NCBI RefSeq assembly: GCF_000427785.1 | Contig: NZ_ATYR01000008.1 | Location: 1 to 64,000 of the forward strand | Length of the DNA: 64,000 bases | Direction of reading: 5' to 3' | Source of the DNA: Massilia alkalitolerans DSM 17462 | Lineage (GTDB): Bacteria > Pseudomonadota > Gammaproteobacteria > Burkholderiales > Burkholderiaceae_D | Shown here: positions 47,317 through 55,845 of the stretch, piece by piece | Position numbering within the stretch: the first letter of the stretch is position 1 | How the letters are laid out: each line of letters starts with the position of its first letter | Translations under genes and position numbers: made by a program | The notes under the pieces: model-generated | What the model was told of the DNA's origin: nothing | The model's database searches: none | Seen by the model: the letters and a program-made list of their open reading frames with translations, nothing else

Positions 47317-47775
47317 AGGTCTGCGAGAGCGGTGTAGCCAAGCGAAGGTGCGCACTGCACTGCCCCGACAGCGCAGCCAAGCCCGACGGGCTCTCACAGC
47401 ATACGTTCGATCGGGGTCGTCGCAGAAGCGTCTCGTGGATACGCTACCAGACACCGGGTGGCATCCATTCGAGAAGGCGACGCCGGCACGCCATGCCGCT
47501 GCCGCTGCCCAGCTCGCGCGGCAGGTATTCCCATGTATTCCAGTCAGGGTCGCGCGGTCATCGCTATGTGGACGGCCGCCTTTTGCGATCGACCGGAAGA
47601 CGAGCGGCTATACGCGACCACAGGTCCTTGGGGAAGGACTGCTTGGACCATGGCATCAGTCCGTCTACGACGACGTAATGTCAGTGCCTTCACTGAGCCC
47701 GCGTACGTGCGCGTTCGACCCGAAGCAGACCTTCGTTTGACCGCGCTTCGGTCGTCGAAATCAGGCGGCAACCGA
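47317..47775. other. Gene-poor stretch between ppsR and GNAT gene
   Basis: In this 459-bp stretch I see no recognisable gene. Long open frames on both strands (for example from 47458 rightward, running over the GNAT gene) give products of unlikely composition, rich in Arg/Thr/Cys and without any family motif. It may be decayed sequence at the edge of the accessory patch that continues to 49032. Confidence 0.5.
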
Positions 47776-48288
47776 CTAAACGACCTCGATCCAATAGCGC
47801 CGCGCCAAGTGCCCTTCATCGAAGGTAGTGCGCTCAAATACGCCCCCATTCGATTCGATGACTTTCCAAGATCCCACATTTTCGTCCTTACACGTGACAA
47901 GGATGCGGCAAAGACCGATTTTTTTCGCTTCAGGAATAGCAAGGGCCAGCATTTTTGTCGCGTACCCCTTACCCCGTTCGCCCGGGCAGATGCCGTAGCC
48001 AATGTGGCCACCAGTCTCTATAAGGTTCGGATGATTGATGTGGTGGCGAATCTGTATCGCGCCAAGAAGTTTCGAACTCTCGGTATCGGCGAGAAAGAAC
48101 AAGTGCGCCGGCACTTTTCCTGGATCCGGTTCGGTTGGTTCGCCCTGGACAATCGAAAGGAATTCATCGAAATTCCTTCCCGCGAAAAGCTTGCCCGGCG
48201 ACGTGGGCGTCTCAGCATTACGCCACCGTCGAATCATGTCTTCGTAAGCAGCGCGATGTCGTTCGTTCGGGAACTCCAGAGTTAGCAT
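47776..48288 (-). CDS. GNAT-family N-acetyltransferase
   Basis: The 170-residue protein has a GNAT core (about residues 60-165) with the acetyl-CoA loop C-P-G-E-R-G-K-G-Y-A-T and a following helix. N-V-G-S-W-K-V-I-E-S-N-G-G is typical of the RimJ/RimL-like branch. The acceptor is unknown. Base composition upstream is lower in GC than the rest of the window, and the gene has no operon partner, which suggests acquisition. No clear ribosome-binding site precedes the ATG. Confidence 0.85.
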   Translation of the reverse strand: MLTLEFPNERHRAAYEDMIRRWRNAETPTSPGKLFAGRNFDEFLSIVQGEPTEPDPGKVPAHLFFLADTESSKLLGAIQIRHHINHPNLIETGGHIGYGICPGERGKGYATKMLALAIPEAKKIGLCRILVTCKDENVGSWKVIESNGGVFERTTFDEGHLARRYWIEVV

Positions 48289-48425
48289 AAGGAAACCATA
48301 AAAAATTGATGCTTCAGCGCGAAGTATTTAGGCATCAAGCCAATTTCGCTGACCTGATGAACGACTGCTTAAGGCCGTTTGCTTCCGTTCAGCGTCCCAT
48401 ACCTTTTTACATTGCTGTGTAAATC

Positions 48426-48892
48426 TCAACTAGTGCCGGCATTTTCATCCTTAGGTTGGCTTATAAATTGGATCGTCTCACCAACCCTCAACGTTTCCCA
48501 ACGTGGGGCACGAATTTCCTCAAAATCCCATCTTAAATACTCAAGCTCCAACACTCGGCTGTTTTGGTCTCCAAACAAAATTATCGAGATGTGCGCGCCG
48601 TCAATGTCGAGATGTCGAGTTCTAACTGCTCCGCGAGGAAGAAATGGCAGAAAATTTCAATCGGGCCGTCCAACGAAATCGACAACAGATGCGATCCTTC
48701 ACGATTTTTCAGAACGTTGTGCAATCCCGGGAATGGGGTCGCCATTCCGTCAAAGGTGTACGAGCATTCGTATTGGCTGAGCAGTTGGTCGAAGCGATCC
48801 CAGTGCACAGCTTCCGTATCCTGCACGTAGATGTCCCGGAGCGACCCATCGCGTTCCCACAGTCCGGCTACTTCGTGGAAGTTTGGTTTCAT
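48426..48892 (-). pseudogene. Unknown gene disrupted by an 8-bp tandem duplication
   Basis: From the ATG at 48892 the frame runs 80-90 codons, with readable protein including H-E-V-A-G-L-W-E-R-D-G-S-L-R-D-I, then reaches a premature stop at about 48581. A different frame continues without stops from the duplicated site to a TGA at 48426-48428, reading I-S-I-I-L-F-G-D-Q-N-S-R and ending Q-P-K-D-E-N-A-G-T-S. The join is an exact 8-bp tandem repeat at 48604-48619. Deleting one copy restores one 152-residue frame (E-L-D-I-D-G-A-H-I-S across the junction). Function is not recognised; size and acidic, Trp-rich composition resemble small immunity-like or orphan proteins, but that is a guess. Confidence 0.8.
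48604..48619. repeat. 8-bp perfect tandem duplication causing a frameshift
   Basis: A-T-G-T-C-G-A-G occurs twice in direct succession (48604-48611 and 48612-48619) inside the broken gene. An 8-base gain shifts the frame, consistent with slipped-strand replication. Confidence 0.85.
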
Positions 48893-49032
48893 GCAAGTGG
48901 ATAACCGGCTGGTGGGTATGGGTGTTGAATATCCGCTCCCGCGCCGACGGCAGACGGCCATACGCCTCCGTGCACGAGCATATCGCCGCTAGAGCCCGCA
49001 ACAGCGTTTGTGCAGGCGTCCTAAATGTCGAA

Positions 49033-50238
49033 TCAGAAAAAGTGCCGCCAATCCTCAAGCCAGCCGGGGAAGGCCCCCGCTTCCATCGGATTGGCAATGT
49101 GGTAACCCTGGGCGTAGGTGCAACCGAGGTTCTGCAGGAAATCCCAGTCCTGGCGCGTTTCCACGCCGACCGCGACCGACATGCGGTCCAGGCTGTGCGC
49201 CAGGCCCAGGCAGGAACGCAGCACCGTGCCCAGCGGGCGGCGCTTGGAGGCGCCGTCGACGAAGCTGCGGTCGATCTTCAGTTCGGTGAACGGGATGCGC
49301 GCCAGCAGCTGCAGGTTCGAGCGGCCGGTGCCGTAGTCGTCGATCGCCAGGCCGAAGCCCACCATGCGCAGACGCACCAGCCGCTCGATGAATTCCGGGT
49401 CGGTGTTCAAGACCGAGGATTCGGGCATCTCGAAAGTCAGGTATTCCGGCAGGATGCGGTGGCGCCCGATACAGGCGGTGATCTGGCGCACGAAAGCCGG
49501 GTGCGCCAGCGTCTCGGGTGCGAGGTTGATCGAGATTGGCACCGGAATGCCCTGGTCCTGGAACCAGCGGCAGCGCTCGCTGGAGAGCTCGATCATGCTC
49601 CAGTCAAGGAAATCGACGCGGTTGTTCTGCTCCAGCGCATCGATGAAGGATCCCGGCCCCAGCACGCCGTGCTCGGGATGGCGCCAGCGGGCGAAGGCTT
49701 CCAGGCCCTTCACCTGCCCGGTGGCGAGCTCGATCTTGGGCTGGAAGAATGGTTCGAACTGGCGCTTCTGCAGGCCGATACCGATCTCCTGGAAGGAGAA
49801 GCTCGGGCCCTTCGGCACGCCGTTGCTGCGCGCGAGCGGGGTGTAGTTGTCGAGCAGGGGCTTGAGTTTCGCGGAGGTGATCGGCTTGGCCGTCGTGCCC
49901 AGCAGGTCGACACCATAGGCCTGGGCCAGGGTCTCGACCGAGAACAGCAGCCCGGCCGGCTGGGCGCCGGTGACGATCAGGCGCAGGCCCTCTGCGGCAG
50001 CGCCCAGCGCACCAAGATTGCGGATCAGTTCCAGGCCGTCCATGCCGGGCAGGGCCAGGTCGACGATCGCGACGTCCACTTTCGGCGAGAAGCCGGCTTC
50101 CAGCCGCTGCAGCGCCAGGTGCCCATCCGGCACGTCGGTCACGCGGCGCGCGCCGAGCTGGCCGAGCAGCTCGACCAGCGACCTGCGCTGGGCAGCGTCG
50201 GCTTCCGCCACCAGGAAGTGCAAATGCGCGATGTCCAT
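49033..50238 (-). CDS. Response regulator with EAL domain (RocR-like), probably catalytically impaired
   Basis: The 401-residue protein joins a receiver domain (phosphoacceptor D60, K119) to an EAL domain, the same order as Pseudomonas RocR. By position, RocR residues E175, N233, E265, D295, D296, K316 and Q372 correspond here to E180, N238, E270, D300, D301, K321 and Q377, all offset by five. The general-base E352 position is V357 (A-V-G-V-E instead of A-E-G-V-E). The EAL motif reads E-A-F. Metal and substrate contacts remain, so it may bind cyclic di-GMP without hydrolysing it. No histidine kinase is adjacent. Confidence 0.9.
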   Translation of the reverse strand: MDIAHLHFLVAEADAAQRRSLVELLGQLGARRVTDVPDGHLALQRLEAGFSPKVDVAIVDLALPGMDGLELIRNLGALGAAAEGLRLIVTGAQPAGLLFSVETLAQAYGVDLLGTTAKPITSAKLKPLLDNYTPLARSNGVPKGPSFSFQEIGIGLQKRQFEPFFQPKIELATGQVKGLEAFARWRHPEHGVLGPGSFIDALEQNNRVDFLDWSMIELSSERCRWFQDQGIPVPISINLAPETLAHPAFVRQITACIGRHRILPEYLTFEMPESSVLNTDPEFIERLVRLRMVGFGLAIDDYGTGRSNLQLLARIPFTELKIDRSFVDGASKRRPLGTVLRSCLGLAHSLDRMSVAVGVETRQDWDFLQNLGCTYAQGYHIANPMEAGAFPGWLEDWRHFF

Positions 50239-50289
50239 CTTTACTCCAGTTAATCAGCCGCCAGATTACCCTGAAGGCCGAGCCGCCGT

Positions 50290-51075
50290 CTACGCCTGCG
50301 TTTGCCGCAGCTGCTCGAAAAAGCACACCGCGGCGCAGGCGGCCACGTTCAGCGACTCCACCTTGCCGGCATGGGGAACGGCGACGCGGTGGGTCGCCAG
50401 TTCGAGCAGTTCCTGCGAGACGCCCTGCCCTTCGTGGCCCAGGATCCAGGCGACCGGGCGGCGCAGGTCGAGCGCATACAGGCGCTCGGCGGCGTAGCCG
50501 CTGGTGGCCAGCACCGGAACGCTGGCCGCCCGCACCAGCGGCGCGAGCTCGATGCTCTCGAAGATGTCGAGCACGAAGTGGGCGCCCATCGCGGCGCGCA
50601 ACACCTTGGGCGACCAGCAGAAGGCGGTGCCCGGGCTGCAGTAGACTTGCTTGATGCCGCTCGCTGCGGCGCTGCGCAGGATCGAGCCGACGTTGCCCGG
50701 ATCCTGCACGCCATCGAGCAGCACGCTCGATTCCACCAGGCCGGGCGCCCTGGAGGGCACGGGCGAGGCGATCACGAACACGATGTGCACGCCGTGCTCG
50801 ACCTGGCTGATGGCGCCGAACAGCGCATCCGGCAGCGCCGTCACGTGCGCGTGCAAGGCCTCGACGCGGGCGACGATGGCGGCGACTTCGGGATTGCCGA
50901 GCGCGCCCTCCGACACCACGCAATGCTCGGGCGCGCCGCGCAGCTCGAGCCAGCTCTGGCACAGGTGAACGCCGTCAAGCAGGCTGCGCCCGGCCTTGCG
51001 GCGCGCCTGCGAGCTGGTGGCGAGCCCCTTCAGTTCTTTATAAAACGCGTTGTCGCGCGAGCTGACGTGCTTCAT
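50290..51075 (-). CDS. TrmH/SpoU-family RNA 2'-O-methyltransferase
   Basis: The 261-residue protein has an N-terminal RNA-binding domain (about 1-100) and a SPOUT catalytic domain. Motif 1 is D-P-G-N-V-G-S-I-L-R (Asn and Arg), motif 2 is G-H-E-G-Q-G-V-S, and motif 3 is S-L-N-V-A-A-C. It should methylate a ribose in rRNA or tRNA; the exact site is unknown. It overlaps no gene but starts 11 bp past rnhB on the same strand, so it closes the envelope operon. The ATG at 51075 is chosen over a long upstream extension. Confidence 0.9.
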   Translation of the reverse strand: MKHVSSRDNAFYKELKGLATSSQARRKAGRSLLDGVHLCQSWLELRGAPEHCVVSEGALGNPEVAAIVARVEALHAHVTALPDALFGAISQVEHGVHIVFVIASPVPSRAPGLVESSVLLDGVQDPGNVGSILRSAAASGIKQVYCSPGTAFCWSPKVLRAAMGAHFVLDIFESIELAPLVRAASVPVLATSGYAAERLYALDLRRPVAWILGHEGQGVSQELLELATHRVAVPHAGKVESLNVAACAAVCFFEQLRQTQA

Positions 51076-51085
51076 GAGCCGAACC

Positions 51086-51733
51086 TCATGCGGCGGCAAA
51101 CAGGTCCGGCTGCAGCAGCCCGCGCACCGGCGCGAACGAGCGGCGGTGCACCGGCGACGGGCCGTGCAGGCGCAGGCGTTCCAGGTGCAGCGGCGTCGAA
51201 TAGCCCTTGTGCTGGTCGAAGCAGTATTGCGGGTACTGTGCATGCAGCTGCACCAGCGCGGCGTCGCGCGCGGTCTTGGCCAGGATCGAGGCGGCCGAGA
51301 TCGCATTTACCTTGTCGTCGCCTTCCACCACCGCATGGGCGCGGATCTCCATCGGCGGGCAGCGATTGCCGTCGATCAGGGCGATGGTCGGGAGCGTGGA
51401 CAAGGCTTCCACGGCGCGCCGCATCGCCAGCATGGTGGCGTGCAGGATGTTCAGGGTGTCGATCTCTTCGCAGGAACACTCGGCGATGGCCCAGGCCAGG
51501 GCATGCTCCTTGATCAGCGGGGCCAGTTCGTCGCGCCGCGCTTCCGTCAGTTTCTTGGAGTCGCGCAGGCCCTCGATCGGCCGCTTCGGGTCGAGGATCA
51601 CGGCGGCGGCGAACACGGGGCCGGCCAGCGGACCGCGCCCGGCTTCGTCCACGCCGCACACGATGTCGGCGTCAGTGAACGGCCGCAGCCGTGGCGGCAG
51701 GCCGGGATAGAGGTTGATTCGCTTCTTACTCAC
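51086..51733 (-). CDS. rnhB: Ribonuclease HII
   Basis: This enzyme of about 215 residues removes RNA from RNA-DNA hybrids, including single ribonucleotides. The [10 protein letters not shown] motif gives the first catalytic Asp-Glu, D-S-K-K-L the next conserved box, and L-I-D-G-N and H-K-G-Y the later ones. The start is uncertain: GTG at 51733 gives a natural N-terminus after the lpxB stop, while a TTG at 51757 would overlap lpxB. The lpxB-rnhB order is conserved in Beta- and Gammaproteobacteria. Confidence 0.94.
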   Translation of the reverse strand: MSKKRINLYPGLPPRLRPFTDADIVCGVDEAGRGPLAGPVFAAAVILDPKRPIEGLRDSKKLTEARRDELAPLIKEHALAWAIAECSCEEIDTLNILHATMLAMRRAVEALSTLPTIALIDGNRCPPMEIRAHAVVEGDDKVNAISAASILAKTARDAALVQLHAQYPQYCFDQHKGYSTPLHLERLRLHGPSPVHRRSFAPVRGLLQPDLFAAA

Positions 51734-51740
51734 TGTGTGC

Positions 51741-52901
51741 TCACTTCTTACGTCCAATCACGCGGAGCACTGCGTCCGCGCTCGCCTCGGCGCTGTTGCG
51801 CAGCAGGCTGTGGTGCATCTCAAGGAAACGGCGCGCCAGGGCCTCGCTCCCGGCCGGATCGTCCAGCTGGCGCCAGACCGCATCGGCCAGTGCCTGCGGC
51901 GTGGCCGCATGCTGAAGATACTCCGGAACGACGAATTCGCGCGCCAGGATGTTCGGCAGGCCGATCCAGGGCTGGTAGCCCATGTGGCGCATGATCTGCC
52001 AAGAGGCGCCCATCACCTTGTAGGCGATCACCATCGGCTTCTTGAACAGCGCCACTTCCAGCGTCGCCGTTCCCGAAGCGACCAGCACCGCGTCGGCCGC
52101 TGCGATGGCGGCATGCGACTGCCCGTCGACCAGGCGTACCGGCACGTCGCTCAGGCCGGCCTTGTCCAGGATGTCGGCGTAATAGGCGCGCTGGCGCTCG
52201 CCCGCCATCGGCGCGATGAATACCAGGCCCGGGTCGCGCTGGGCCAGCAGCTTCGCCGCCGCCACGAAGGGCTCGGCCAGGTACTTCAACTCGCCCATGC
52301 GGCTGCCCGGCATGATCGTCACCACCCGCGCATCGTTGGCGATGCCCAGCTGCGCGCGTGCGGCCGCCACGTCGGGCTTGAGCGGAATCATCTCGGCCAG
52401 CGGATGCCCGATATAGGTCACCGGCACGCCGGCGGCGCGGTAGATCGCTTCCTCGAACGGGAAGATCACCAGCATGTGCGAGACGGCGCGCTTGATCTTC
52501 TTGATGCGTCCGCCGCGCCAGGCCCAGATCTGGGGGCTGACGAAGTGGACGGTCGGGATGCCCTCGGCGCGCAGCTGCTCCTCCAGGCCCAGGTTGAAGC
52601 CCGGGTAGTCGGCGCCGATGAAAGCGGCCGGGCGCTCGCGCAGCAGGCGGTCGCGCAGCGTGTTCTGGATGCCCTTGATCTCGCGGTAGCGTGGGATGAT
52701 CTCGAACAGGCCGCGCACGGTGAGCGTCTCGATCGGCACGTCGCTGTGCATGCCCTGCTCGATCATGCGCGGCCCGCCGATGCCGTGGAAGCGCACGTTC
52801 GGCAGCTGCGGACGCAAGCCCGCCATGAGGCGCGCGGCGAGCATGTCGCCGGACACCTCGCCGGCGACCATCGCTAGCGAGACCTCAGCGGACGATGCCA
52901 C
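51741..52901 (-). CDS. lpxB: Lipid-A-disaccharide synthase
   Basis: This 386-residue GT19 enzyme joins UDP-diacylglucosamine and lipid X to the lipid A disaccharide. Signatures are A-G-E-V-S-G-D near the start, [16 protein letters not shown], and L-P-G-S-R-x-x-E as I-M-P-G-S-R-M-G-E. Translation begins at a GTG (52901) inside the end of lpxA, overlapping by 17 bp, so it depends on lpxA translation. Confidence 0.96.
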   Translation of the reverse strand: MASSAEVSLAMVAGEVSGDMLAARLMAGLRPQLPNVRFHGIGGPRMIEQGMHSDVPIETLTVRGLFEIIPRYREIKGIQNTLRDRLLRERPAAFIGADYPGFNLGLEEQLRAEGIPTVHFVSPQIWAWRGGRIKKIKRAVSHMLVIFPFEEAIYRAAGVPVTYIGHPLAEMIPLKPDVAAARAQLGIANDARVVTIMPGSRMGELKYLAEPFVAAAKLLAQRDPGLVFIAPMAGERQRAYYADILDKAGLSDVPVRLVDGQSHAAIAAADAVLVASGTATLEVALFKKPMVIAYKVMGASWQIMRHMGYQPWIGLPNILAREFVVPEYLQHAATPQALADAVWRQLDDPAGSEALARRFLEMHHSLLRNSAEASADAVLRVIGRKK

Positions 52902-53673
52902 GGGTGGCGCTGTCGAGGAATTCGCGCATGGCGCGGATATCGGCCGCTGCGGCGGCCTGTTCGGACTCGAGCGCCAGCAGTGCAGCCTTGGCTTCCTCGA
53001 GGGTCAGGTTCGAGCGGTACACCAGCTTGTGGGCGCTGCGGATGCCGTCGATCTGCTCGCGGGTGAAGCCGCGGCGCTTCAGGCCTTCGATGTTGACGCC
53101 GCGCTGGCCGGCCGGATTGCCCGACACCAGCACGAAGGGCGGCACGTCCTGGGTCAGGCTGGTGTACATGCCAACAAAAGCGTGGGCGCCGATCTTGCAG
53201 AACTGGTGCACGCCGGCGTAGCCGGACAGGATGGCGTGGTCGCCCACGTGCACGTGGCCGGCCAGCTGGGCATTGTTCGAGAAGATCGTGTGGCTGCCAA
53301 CCTGGCAGTCGTGCGCCAGGTGCACGTAGGCCGAGATCCAGTTGTCGTCGCCCAGGCGGGTGACGCCGACGTCCTGGGCGGTGCCCAGGTTCATGGTGAC
53401 GAATTCGCGGATGGTGTTGCCGTCGCCGATTTCCAGGCGGGTCGGCTCGCCCTTCCACTTCTTGTCCTGCGGCGCGGCGCCGATCGAACAGAACTGGAAG
53501 AATTTGTTGTCCTTGCCGATCGTCGTGTTGCCTTCGATGACCACGTGCGGGCCCACCACGGTCCCGGCGCCGATGCGCACGTCGGGGCCGATGATCGAAT
53601 ACGGGCCGACCTCGACCGAGCTGTCCAGCTCGGCCTTCGGATCGACGATCGCGCCAGGATGAATCTTGCTCAT
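52885..53673 (-). CDS. lpxA: UDP-N-acetylglucosamine acyltransferase
   Basis: This 262-residue enzyme starts lipid A synthesis by acylating UDP-GlcNAc. It is a left-handed beta-helix of hexapeptide repeats, with the catalytic histidine region V-H-L-A-H-D-C and later G-V-H-Q-F-C, and a helical C-terminal domain. The ATG overlaps the fabZ stop (TAATG). Length equals the E. coli enzyme. Confidence 0.96.
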   Translation of the reverse strand: MSKIHPGAIVDPKAELDSSVEVGPYSIIGPDVRIGAGTVVGPHVVIEGNTTIGKDNKFFQFCSIGAAPQDKKWKGEPTRLEIGDGNTIREFVTMNLGTAQDVGVTRLGDDNWISAYVHLAHDCQVGSHTIFSNNAQLAGHVHVGDHAILSGYAGVHQFCKIGAHAFVGMYTSLTQDVPPFVLVSGNPAGQRGVNIEGLKRRGFTREQIDGIRSAHKLVYRSNLTLEEAKAALLALESEQAAAAADIRAMREFLDSATRGIVR

Positions 53674-54161
53674 TACTGCCCCGCTGCTTCGTTGGCGCGG
53701 ATGGTGCACATCAGTTCACCCTCGACCGCGACCTTGCCGTCGACGCTGGCGACAGCCTTGTACTTCCAGATGCCGCGCGACACGCGCAGGATCTCGACTT
53801 CCATCTTGAGCTGGTCGCCCGGCTCGACCGGACGCTTGAAGCGCGCGTTGTCGATGCCGACGAAATACACCACCGAATTCTCGTCCGGCTTGACGTTCAT
53901 GGTCATGAAGGACAGGATCGCGGCGGTCTGCGCCATCGCTTCGATCATCAGGACGCCCGGCATCACCGGCTTGTGCGGGAAGTGGCCGTTGAAGAATTCC
54001 TCGTTGACGGTGACGTTCTTGATGGCGGTGATGCGCTTGCCCAGCTCGACGTCGAGCACGCGGTCGACCAGCAGCAGCGGATAGCGGTGCGGCAGGTATT
54101 CCTTGATCGCGTTGATGTCGAGGGTCTTGATGTCGGCGGTGGTCTGGACTTCGGTGGTCAT
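53673..54161 (-). CDS. fabZ: 3-hydroxyacyl-ACP dehydratase
   Basis: This 162-residue hot-dog fold enzyme has the catalytic H in G-H-F-P and E in the M-I-E-A-M-A-Q helix, and starts the family box with [11 protein letters not shown]. It dehydrates 3-hydroxyacyl-ACP in fatty acid synthesis and so competes with LpxA/LpxD for the same pool. ATGA overlap with lpxD. Confidence 0.96.
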   Translation of the reverse strand: MTTEVQTTADIKTLDINAIKEYLPHRYPLLLVDRVLDVELGKRITAIKNVTVNEEFFNGHFPHKPVMPGVLMIEAMAQTAAILSFMTMNVKPDENSVVYFVGIDNARFKRPVEPGDQLKMEVEILRVSRGIWKYKAVASVDGKVAVEGELMCTIRANEAAGQ

Positions 54162-55207
54162 TTTTGTTCTGTCAGTGTTTTGATGGTTTTTTCAAGCGTG
54201 CGGATCTTCTCGCGCATCGAGGCCAGGTTGCGCACGATGGCGGCGCTGCGCTCCCATTCGGCGTTCTTGGCCAGCGGGTAGAAGCCGGTGTACTGCCCCG
54301 GCTCGAGCACCGAGCGCGACACCATGCTGCCCGAGGAAATATGGACGTTGTCGGCGATCTCGAGGTGGCCCAGCACCATGGCCGCGCCGCCGAAGGTGCA
54401 GCCCTTGCCGATCTTCGCGCTGCCGGCCACGCCGACGCAGCCGGCCATGGCGGTATTCGCGCCGATGTGGCAGTTGTGGCCGATCTGGATCTGGTTATCG
54501 AGCTTGACGCCATCTTCGATGATGGTGTCGGCCAGCGCGCCGCGGTCGATGCAGGTATTGGCGCCGATGTCGACGTCGTCGCCGATCACTACGCGCCCGG
54601 TCTGCGGGATCTTGATGTACTTGCCGCCCTCGACCGCGAAGCCGAAGCCGTCGCCGCCGATCACGGCGCCGGAATGGATCACGCCGCGCGCGCCGATCGA
54701 GCAGCGCGCGTGGAAGGTGGCGTTCGCGAACAGGTGGGTGCCTTCGCCGATGCGCGCATCGCTGCCGACGAAGCAGCCGGCGTCGATGACGACGTGGGCG
54801 CCGATCACGGCGCCGGCTTCGATGGTCACGTGCGGGCCGACGTGGGCGGTCGGGTCGACCGTCGCATCGGGCGCGACCACGGCGCTCGGGTCGATGCCGG
54901 GCGCTTTCGGCGTCTCGGAGAGCGACACGAAATACTGCGCGGCGCGGGCGAAATAGGCGTAGGGGTTGGTAGTGACGATGCGCGCGCCCTCGTAGGTCGC
55001 GGCAACGCTCGGGTCGTCCAGCGGCGACAGGATCAGTGCGGCGGCCTGGCTTTGCGCCGCCAGGGCACGCAGCTTGCTGTTGCTGAGGAAGCTGATGTGG
55101 GAGGCGCCCGCGCTGTCGAGCGGCGCGATGGCCGAGACGATCAGGTCCGGGTCGCCCACCAGCTGTCCGCCGAAGCGCTCGACCAGGTCTTGGAGTCGAA
55201 TGCCCAT
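54158..55207 (-). CDS. lpxD: UDP-3-O-acylglucosamine N-acyltransferase
   Basis: About 349 residues: an N-terminal uridine-binding domain (about 1-100), a long hexapeptide beta-helix (Q-I-G-H-N-C-H-I-G with the catalytic His) and a C-terminal helix. It adds the N-linked hydroxyacyl chain in lipid A synthesis. The ATG at 55207 is used; a TTG eight codons earlier (55231) is in frame and neither has a strong ribosome-binding site. Confidence 0.94.
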   Translation of the reverse strand: MGIRLQDLVERFGGQLVGDPDLIVSAIAPLDSAGASHISFLSNSKLRALAAQSQAAALILSPLDDPSVAATYEGARIVTTNPYAYFARAAQYFVSLSETPKAPGIDPSAVVAPDATVDPTAHVGPHVTIEAGAVIGAHVVIDAGCFVGSDARIGEGTHLFANATFHARCSIGARGVIHSGAVIGGDGFGFAVEGGKYIKIPQTGRVVIGDDVDIGANTCIDRGALADTIIEDGVKLDNQIQIGHNCHIGANTAMAGCVGVAGSAKIGKGCTFGGAAMVLGHLEIADNVHISSGSMVSRSVLEPGQYTGFYPLAKNAEWERSAAIVRNLASMREKIRTLEKTIKTLTEQK

Positions 55208-55270
55208 GTTGGAGTGTCGGGTGTCAGTCAAAATGTGCTGCGTCTTTACTTGTGCTGCCGCCGGAGCGGA

Positions 55271-55795
55271 TTACTTGTCCAGCAGCTTCAGGATCTTGTC
55301 GGTGATATCGATGCGCGGGCTCGACCAGGCGGCTTCGGCCAGCACGGCGTCCAGGCGCTCCTGCTCGGCGACCTGCTCGATGATCTTGTAGGCACGCGTC
55401 GCGATGGCGGCGCGCTCTTCGTTCTTGCGCTGCATGAGGTCTTCCTGGAACTCGCGCTGCATGCGCTGCACGTCCTTTTCCATGTTCAGCAGTTCGCGCG
55501 CGCGGCGGGTGCGTTCCACGTCGTTCAGGCCGGCCGCTTCGCCGTCGAACTTCTCCGACATCTGCTTGAGCTTGGTGACCGTTTCCTCGACCACCTTCTG
55601 GCGTTTCGAAAATTCGGCCTGGATGCGGGCGTCGGCCGTCTTCGCCATCTTCGATTCGCTCATCAGGCGCTCGGTGGCGACGAATCCGATCCGGCCGGTG
55701 CTCTGGGCCTGGGCCAGCGGCGCTGCGCACAGCGCGGCCAGCATCAGTGTCCGGAGCAAAGGCCGGGGCAACGTGGCTTTCAGCATTTTCAACAT
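55271..55795 (-). CDS. skp: Periplasmic chaperone Skp/OmpH
   Basis: This 174-residue protein has a signal peptide ending A-Q-A-Q (about residue 31), R-I-G-F-V-A-T-E-R, and two long charged helices that form the tentacles of the trimer. It carries unfolded outer-membrane proteins across the periplasm to BamA, whose gene is directly upstream on the same strand. Confidence 0.94.
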   Translation of the reverse strand: MLKMLKATLPRPLLRTLMLAALCAAPLAQAQSTGRIGFVATERLMSESKMAKTADARIQAEFSKRQKVVEETVTKLKQMSEKFDGEAAGLNDVERTRRARELLNMEKDVQRMQREFQEDLMQRKNEERAAIATRAYKIIEQVAEQERLDAVLAEAAWSSPRIDITDKILKLLDK

Positions 55796-55845
55796 CTTTC
55801 TCCGTATATCGGTGGAGCCTGACTGAACGGCCCCATTCCGGCCGG

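Noticed and set aside
47458..48285. Plus-strand open frame over the ppsR-GNAT gap
   Set aside because: Overlaps the GNAT gene, has no ribosome-binding site and no recognisable domain.
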